NCBI GenBank assembly: GCA_028693955.1
Contig: JAQUUH010000006.1
Span: 1-47,937, forward strand
Reading direction: 5' to 3'
DNA length: 47,937 nt
Origin: Bacilli bacterium
GTDB lineage: Bacteria > Bacillota_I > Bacilli_A > RFN20 > UBA1709
Under the pieces are notes generated by a model that saw nothing but the letters and a program-made list of their open reading frames with translations, ran no database searches and had not been told where the DNA came from. Every line of letters begins with the position of its first letter. Position 1 is the first letter of the stretch. The translations under genes were made by a program, and so were the position numbers. This document shows, in pieces, positions 43,689 through 47,937 of this stretch.

Positions 43689-44819
43689 TTACCCCTTTAT
43701 CGAAACTACTATTTCATCTAAAACTTTTAAAAATTGTTTTATTTCTTCTAATGTTGTAAATTTTGATAAACTTACTCTTATTGATGATTCTGCCCTTTTA
43801 ATATCTTTAAAAGTCTCAAATACAACATGTGATGGCATCTCTGTTTTAGTACTACAAGCACTTATAGTTGATAAACATATGCCTTGGTCATCAAATGCTT
43901 GAGCAACTACTGCTGCTTTTTTATTTTTAATTGAAAAGTTAATTATATATGGAGATGAATCTTCTATTGGGCTGTTAATTTGTATGCTTTCCATCTTTTT
44001 TAAATGTTCAATTATTATTTTTTTAAATTGTAAAACGTGTTCATAATTTCCCATTTGACTATTTGTTGCCAATCGTAATGTTTTGGCAAACATAACATTT
44101 ACTGGCCAGTTTGATGTTCCACTACGATATCCATATTCTTGACCCCCACCTGCAATTAAAGGAAGAATTTCAATGTTTTTTTTCTTAACAAGAATTCCGC
44201 TTCCTTTTAATCCATAAATTTTATGAGCAGAAATACTAACTAAATCGACATTTTTTAAATCAATTGGTATTTTACCAATCGCTTGAGTAGCATCGCAATG
44301 AAATATAATTGTTGGTTTTTCCAATAAAAAAGACCCAATTTCTGGAATAGGATTTATTGTACCAATTTCATTATTTACATACATTATACTAACAAGAATT
44401 GTATCTTTTCTTATATGCTTTTTAAGTGTTTCAAGAGTAATTTTTCCATTTTCATCTGGTTGCAAGTATGTTATTTCAAAACCAAATTCCTTTTCTAATT
44501 GTTTGCAGCACTCTAAAACACTTTTATGCTCTATTGATGAAGTTATAATGTGCTTGCCTCTATTTTTGTATTTAAAAGCCACTCCTTTAATTGCAAAATT
44601 GTTTGCTTCACTAGAACCACTAGTAAATATTACTTCATCCATTTTAACTTTTAATATATTGGCAATCTGATTTCTTGCCTGATTTTGCAAAGAATCTACT
44701 TCAAGTCCTAATTGATGATTTGATGCACTATTTGCATAATATTTGTTTAATAATTCCCAATAAGACTTCAAAACTTCTTTATCAATTGGTGTTGTTGATG
44801 CATAATCTAAAAAAATCAT
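43689..44819 (-). CDS. nifZ: Cysteine desulfurase (NifZ-type, ThiI partner)
   Basis: A 376-residue NifS/IscS enzyme with all family features: FTSGSSEANN, SSIEHKSVL, VNNEIG, HCDATQAIG, the PLP lysine in SAHKIYGLKG, GGGQEYGYRSGT and the persulfide Cys in SACSTKTEMPS. In Bacillus the nifZ-thiI pair delivers sulfur to tRNA U8, and the order here is the same. Its ATG shares one base with the ezrA stop (TAATG), so the three genes are coupled. It retains canonical VNNEIG and GGGQE motifs that the paralogue at 418-1533 has lost. Confidence 0.93.
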   Translation of the reverse strand: MIFLDYASTTPIDKEVLKSYWELLNKYYANSASNHQLGLEVDSLQNQARNQIANILKVKMDEVIFTSGSSEANNFAIKGVAFKYKNRGKHIITSSIEHKSVLECCKQLEKEFGFEITYLQPDENGKITLETLKKHIRKDTILVSIMYVNNEIGTINPIPEIGSFLLEKPTIIFHCDATQAIGKIPIDLKNVDLVSISAHKIYGLKGSGILVKKKNIEILPLIAGGGQEYGYRSGTSNWPVNVMFAKTLRLATNSQMGNYEHVLQFKKIIIEHLKKMESIQINSPIEDSSPYIINFSIKNKKAAVVAQAFDDQGICLSTISACSTKTEMPSHVVFETFKDIKRAESSIRVSLSKFTTLEEIKQFLKVLDEIVVSIKG

Positions 44820-46555
44820 TATAATGCCTCTTCCATATTATCAATTTTAGTTAATTGCTCTGGTATATAAAATCTAGAAGTGGCTTCAATAGTTAAATCT
44901 ATTGCATCTTTAAAACGTCCTTCAAAATAAAACATTTCTGCTTTTGCTAGATTTCTTGCTACATCGCTGAAACTTGATCTATAACTATTAGCATGCATTA
45001 GTAATTTTTCGGCTATTTTTAGCAAAAGAATGTCTTCATTAACATTGTTAATAACTTCATTACAATTACTACTTAATTCCTTAGAATATTTGTTTACACT
45101 TTGAGTATCTATTGGAGCTTTACTAATTAATGAACTTAATTTTTCTATTAATGAATATGAATAATTGAAATTATCAACATATTTATCTTGTAAAAATTCA
45201 TGTTTTGAATTTCTAATTGCGATTTGAGCATTTTTTAGTTTATAAGATGAATCATAAACTAAATCGTAAGCATATTCTGCATTATCGCGCATATTTGCAA
45301 TAGAATCCTTATACTCTTTTATACCTCTTTCTACAGCTTCTACTTGAATTACCATTTCTCTCATTTTTTCTACTCTTAATGAATAAGGTTGTTGTCCATA
45401 ATTTAGACTATCTAAAGTTTTGCGAATTATTGACAATTTATTAACTTCATTTTTTACATAGAGTGATTTTTGTTCCAAATCTTTATCTATTTGATAGATA
45501 GTTCCTAATTGGGAGGCTTCTCTCATATATTTTATATATGCTCTTTCAAGATCTTCAGCTTGGTCATAACATAATTTATTTTTTTCATCAAACTCAATTC
45601 TACTATTTTTTTCATTATCTAATTTACTATGCAAATCAGCAATTTTATTATCAACTTCACTTATTGCTTCATCTATTCCATCAAAAGAAAAATTTCTTAA
45701 TAAAGAAACAATGTCACTAACTGAATCTTTTATGGAATTTATGGTTGTGACAGCCACTATATGATATAATGGATAATCTTGTCCTTGCATCTCATTATAT
45801 AAATCAATTACTTCATTAAGATGCTGTGGAATTATTTTAGTTGCTCTTTTTATTGGGTTTTGTCCTTGCAATAATTTATTTTTTAAATCAATTACTTCCT
45901 TTTCAATTATTTCAAGAATATCTTTAGCATCAGTGTAATTACCACTTTTCACATCATTATCGTATAAGTCAAATTTATTGTTGATATTTTCAAAAATACT
46001 TAAATACTCTACTTCTAACACTTCTAAATCGCTTTTTATATCATCATAATTTTTCTTGCAATCTACATACAAAGAGCGAACTTTTTCTTCATATGATTTT
46101 GTATCTATCTCATCTTTCATTATCTCTTGGAGTTGACTATCTAATTGATTAACTTTTTGCATATACGATGATACACTTACCTCAATAGATTTTATTGTAT
46201 TACTAAAAGAAGTGTATTCTTTATTAGATACTTGAGCTTTTGCAATATCAAATTGTTTTTTCAATTCTTCATCATAATAGTCACATGTATCTTTATAATT
46301 TTTACTATATTCAGCAAAAACAGATGCATAAACAACATTATTTTTACCAATGACTTCAAGTTTTGTTAATTTACTTTGAACTGGAATATTGTTAATATCC
46401 AAAACTTGATGCTCATAATTAAATATAATACTTGCTAATCTTTTTTGTTTTGTTTTCAAGCGAAACAATATAATAACAACTGCAAAAACAACTAATAATG
46501 CTACTACAATTATTACAATACCTTGTGTTGATGAAATAAATTCTTGCCAACCCAC
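44819..46555 (-). CDS. ezrA: Septation ring formation regulator EzrA
   Basis: A ~578-residue protein with one N-terminal membrane helix (GIVIIVVALLVVFAVVIILF) and a long, almost entirely helical, spectrin-like cytoplasmic part, as in EzrA. EzrA restrains FtsZ ring assembly and links division to wall synthesis. The track ATG at 46570 is replaced by GTG at 46555, since GAGGTG lies 7 nt before it. It leads ezrA-nifZ-thiI, a gene neighbourhood conserved in Bacillus. Sequence conservation in EzrA is low, so identification rests on architecture plus context. Confidence 0.85.
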   Translation of the reverse strand: MGWQEFISSTQGIVIIVVALLVVFAVVIILFRLKTKQKRLASIIFNYEHQVLDINNIPVQSKLTKLEVIGKNNVVYASVFAEYSKNYKDTCDYYDEELKKQFDIAKAQVSNKEYTSFSNTIKSIEVSVSSYMQKVNQLDSQLQEIMKDEIDTKSYEEKVRSLYVDCKKNYDDIKSDLEVLEVEYLSIFENINNKFDLYDNDVKSGNYTDAKDILEIIEKEVIDLKNKLLQGQNPIKRATKIIPQHLNEVIDLYNEMQGQDYPLYHIVAVTTINSIKDSVSDIVSLLRNFSFDGIDEAISEVDNKIADLHSKLDNEKNSRIEFDEKNKLCYDQAEDLERAYIKYMREASQLGTIYQIDKDLEQKSLYVKNEVNKLSIIRKTLDSLNYGQQPYSLRVEKMREMVIQVEAVERGIKEYKDSIANMRDNAEYAYDLVYDSSYKLKNAQIAIRNSKHEFLQDKYVDNFNYSYSLIEKLSSLISKAPIDTQSVNKYSKELSSNCNEVINNVNEDILLLKIAEKLLMHANSYRSSFSDVARNLAKAEMFYFEGRFKDAIDLTIEATSRFYIPEQLTKIDNMEEAL

Positions 46556-46687
46556 AAATATACACCTCATTTTTCTTATTCACATAATTAATACTACATC
46601 TAATATAGATTATAATATAATAACAAGCATTTATCACTAATAACTTTGATTTATAAGGCAAAAAAACATAAAAATTATATATTTTCA

Positions 46688-46716
46688 TTGACTTTATTAC
46701 TAATAAAAAGTAAAAT
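46688..46716 (+). promoter_or_regulatory. Predicted rpsD promoter
   Basis: TTGACT (46688-46693) and TAAAAT (46711-46716) with a 17-nt spacer. Transcription would begin near 46723, giving a leader of about 165 nt. Confidence 0.6.
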
Positions 46717-46722
46717 TATATA

Positions 46723-46887
46723 GCATGAATGATAGCAGCTCATAAATACTACTTGACTGGAGTTAGCAACATTGGAATAAAGTAACCTTGCTGAATGGTG
46801 AAATATATTATGCTAACAGCCGAAGTTTTTGGAATTTATGCCAAGTTATTGTTTTAGCAATTAAAACGTAATTAGGAGGAAAAAATT
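46723..46887 (+). ncRNA. Structured leader of rpsD, probable S4-binding regulatory RNA
   Basis: The ~165-nt 5' leader of rpsD contains a 7-bp long-range pairing, GTTAGCA (46762-46768) with TGCTAAC (46811-46817), and an inner AGCAA/TTGCT pairing that overlaps it, so alternative folds are possible. A further TTGG/CCAA hairpin lies closer to the start. Bacillota rpsD genes have an S4 leader used for feedback control, which this most resembles. Between 46556 and 46687 I see only low-complexity AT-rich sequence, including a possible ezrA -10 near 46609. Confidence 0.6.
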
Positions 46888-47496
46888 ATGTCACGTTATA
46901 CAGGACCCGCTTGGAAAGTATCACGCCGTTTAGGTTTTTCAACATTAGAAACTGGCCGTGAACTTGCAAAGCGTAATTATGCACCTGGTAAACCAAAACC
47001 AGATCGCAAAAAGAAAGTAACAGAATATGGTAAACAACTTCAAGAAAAGCAAAAAGTTAGAGTTATGTATGGAGTTAACGAAAGACAATTCCGTCGTCTA
47101 TTTGTAATTGCTAGAAATTCAAAAGAAGTAACTGGAACAGAATTCTTAGGAATTCTAGAATCACGTCTAGATAATGTCGTCTACCGTCTAGGACTAGCAA
47201 GAACTCGTCGTGGTGCTCGCCAATTAGTTAATCATGGACATGTATTAGTAAATGGAAATAAGGTAGATATTCCATCATATCTAGTTAACCCAGGTTCAAA
47301 AATTTCTTTGAAAGAATCATCAAAATCTTTAAAAATCATTCAAGAAGCATTACAAGTTGCTCCTACTCTAGTTCCATTTGTTACTTTTGATAAAGAGAAA
47401 CTTGAGGGTGTATTTGTTAGAAAACCTGAAAGAAGTGAACTAAATCAAGAAATTGATGAATCACTAATTGTTGAATACTATAACCGCTTAGTATAA
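46888..47496 (+). CDS. rpsD: Ribosomal protein uS4
   Basis: A 202-residue 16S rRNA-binding assembly protein and, in many bacteria, a translational repressor. [20 protein letters not shown] starts a zinc-free (C-minus) N-domain with no Cys, and the S4 RNA-binding domain is seen at [39 protein letters not shown] lies 9 nt before the ATG. It is monocistronic, behind a structured leader and before an intrinsic terminator. Confidence 0.98.
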   Translation: MSRYTGPAWKVSRRLGFSTLETGRELAKRNYAPGKPKPDRKKKVTEYGKQLQEKQKVRVMYGVNERQFRRLFVIARNSKEVTGTEFLGILESRLDNVVYRLGLARTRRGARQLVNHGHVLVNGNKVDIPSYLVNPGSKISLKESSKSLKIIQEALQVAPTLVPFVTFDKEKLEGVFVRKPERSELNQEIDESLIVEYYNRLV

Positions 47497-47506
47497 TAGA
47501 AAAATT

Positions 47507-47539
47507 AAAAAGAACTTATAAATTAAGTTCTTTTTTTTT
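47507..47539 (+). terminator. Intrinsic terminator of rpsD
   Basis: The stem AAAAAGAACTTA/TAAGTTCTTTTT followed by a run of T residues, just downstream of rpsD. The same hairpin ends near the stop of the converging LysR gene at 47548. Confidence 0.85.
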
Positions 47540-47547
47540 ATTAAATA

Positions 47548-47937
47548 TTACTTTTTTGACTCAAGTTGATGTTGCTGATTGTACTTTTTAACATAATCAA
47601 TAAATAACCTTGTTGCTTTCGATAAATATTGACCTTTCTTTGTAATAAGTCCAATTGTCCACTCATTTTGTGAGCCTTCAATATCAAGCAACTTTAATAC
47701 TGGATTCCTATACTTTTCCATTAATGGTCTTGGCAACATACAAATACATTGATTATTTGCGACTAAAGTAGCCATAAAATCCCATTGAGATGTATAGACC
47801 AATACTTCTGGAGTAAAACCAGCCTTTTCACAATTACTAATAAAAATATGGTTAGTTGTGTAAGTTTTAGTTAAAGTAGTAAAAACTTCGTTTTTCAACA
47901 TTTCAAATGTGACTTTATCATATTTAGCAAGAGGATT
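47548..47937 (-). CDS. LysR-family transcriptional regulator, C-terminal part (truncated by window edge)
   Basis: The frame is open from 47548 to the window edge, so the ATG at 47901 is only internal. The visible ~129 residues form the second half of the LysR periplasmic-binding-like effector domain, with NPLAKYDKVTFEML, NHIFISNCEKAGFTPEVLVYTSQWDFMATLVANN and CICMLPRPLMEKY, typical of CynR/LysR proteins. The DNA-binding domain lies outside the window. The effector and target genes are unknown. Confidence 0.88.
   Translation of the reverse strand, partial: NPLAKYDKVTFEMLKNEVFTTLTKTYTTNHIFISNCEKAGFTPEVLVYTSQWDFMATLVANNQCICMLPRPLMEKYRNPVLKLLDIEGSQNEWTIGLITKKGQYLSKATRLFIDYVKKYNQQHQLESKK

Overview
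The window is a gene-dense, very AT-rich bacterial chromosome segment. The gene complement (EzrA, DnaB and DnaI helicase-loading proteins, the thiI-nifZ pair, a T-box threonyl-tRNA synthetase, an L20-type infC leader) points to Bacillota, most likely a reduced-genome member of the Bacilli / Erysipelotrichia / Mycoplasmatota-like neighbourhood. The genetic code appears standard: tldD and the PHP-family gene both end in TGA. I see no tRNA or rRNA genes, CRISPR array, insertion sequence or prophage. Placement below class level is inference.

Layout, left to right. A truncated guaB (minus) diverges from a three-gene thiol/redox operon: a cysteine desulfurase paralogue, a small thioredoxin-like protein and a thioredoxin-DsbD-like membrane fusion. 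A bidirectional terminator separates this from a minus-strand group (PHP phosphoesterase, DUF1648 membrane protein, HAD phosphatase, MazG-like pyrophosphohydrolase). Next come glnA, an M42 aminopeptidase with a cre-like site near its promoter, and a glycogen/alpha-glucan operon (pulA-glgB-glgP-dUTPase-malQ). A lone SDR gene faces the translation operon infC-rpmI-rplT, which has a structured leader, an apparent ATA start for infC and an L20 with a ~135-residue Lys/Glu/Thr/Val-rich tail. tldD-tldE and T-box-controlled thrS follow. thrS diverges from two ABC half-transporters that look like an asymmetric heterodimeric exporter.

The right half is mostly one long minus-strand cluster: nrnA-dnaE-polA-(mutM::coaE fusion)-dnaB-dnaI-pfkA-pyk-glucokinase, joining DNA replication/repair with glycolysis. 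ackA stands alone, then ezrA-nifZ-thiI (cell division, cysteine desulfurase and tRNA 4-thiouridine synthesis). rpsD (plus strand) has a long S4-type leader, and a LysR-family regulator is cut by the right edge.

How the genes work together: pullulanase, branching enzyme, phosphorylase and amylomaltase remodel intracellular alpha-glucan. Glucokinase, PFK, pyruvate kinase and acetate kinase then form part of a fermentative route to acetate. No glycogen synthase or ADP-glucose pyrophosphorylase gene lies here. Most promoters fit TTGnnn-17-TAnnAT or an extended -10 and give predicted 5' leaders of only about 10-25 nt. Three loci (infC, thrS, rpsD) instead carry long structured leaders. ORF-track starts were moved to Shine-Dalgarno-supported starts for the PHP gene, pulA, infC, tldD, thrS, the first ABC gene, polA and ezrA.
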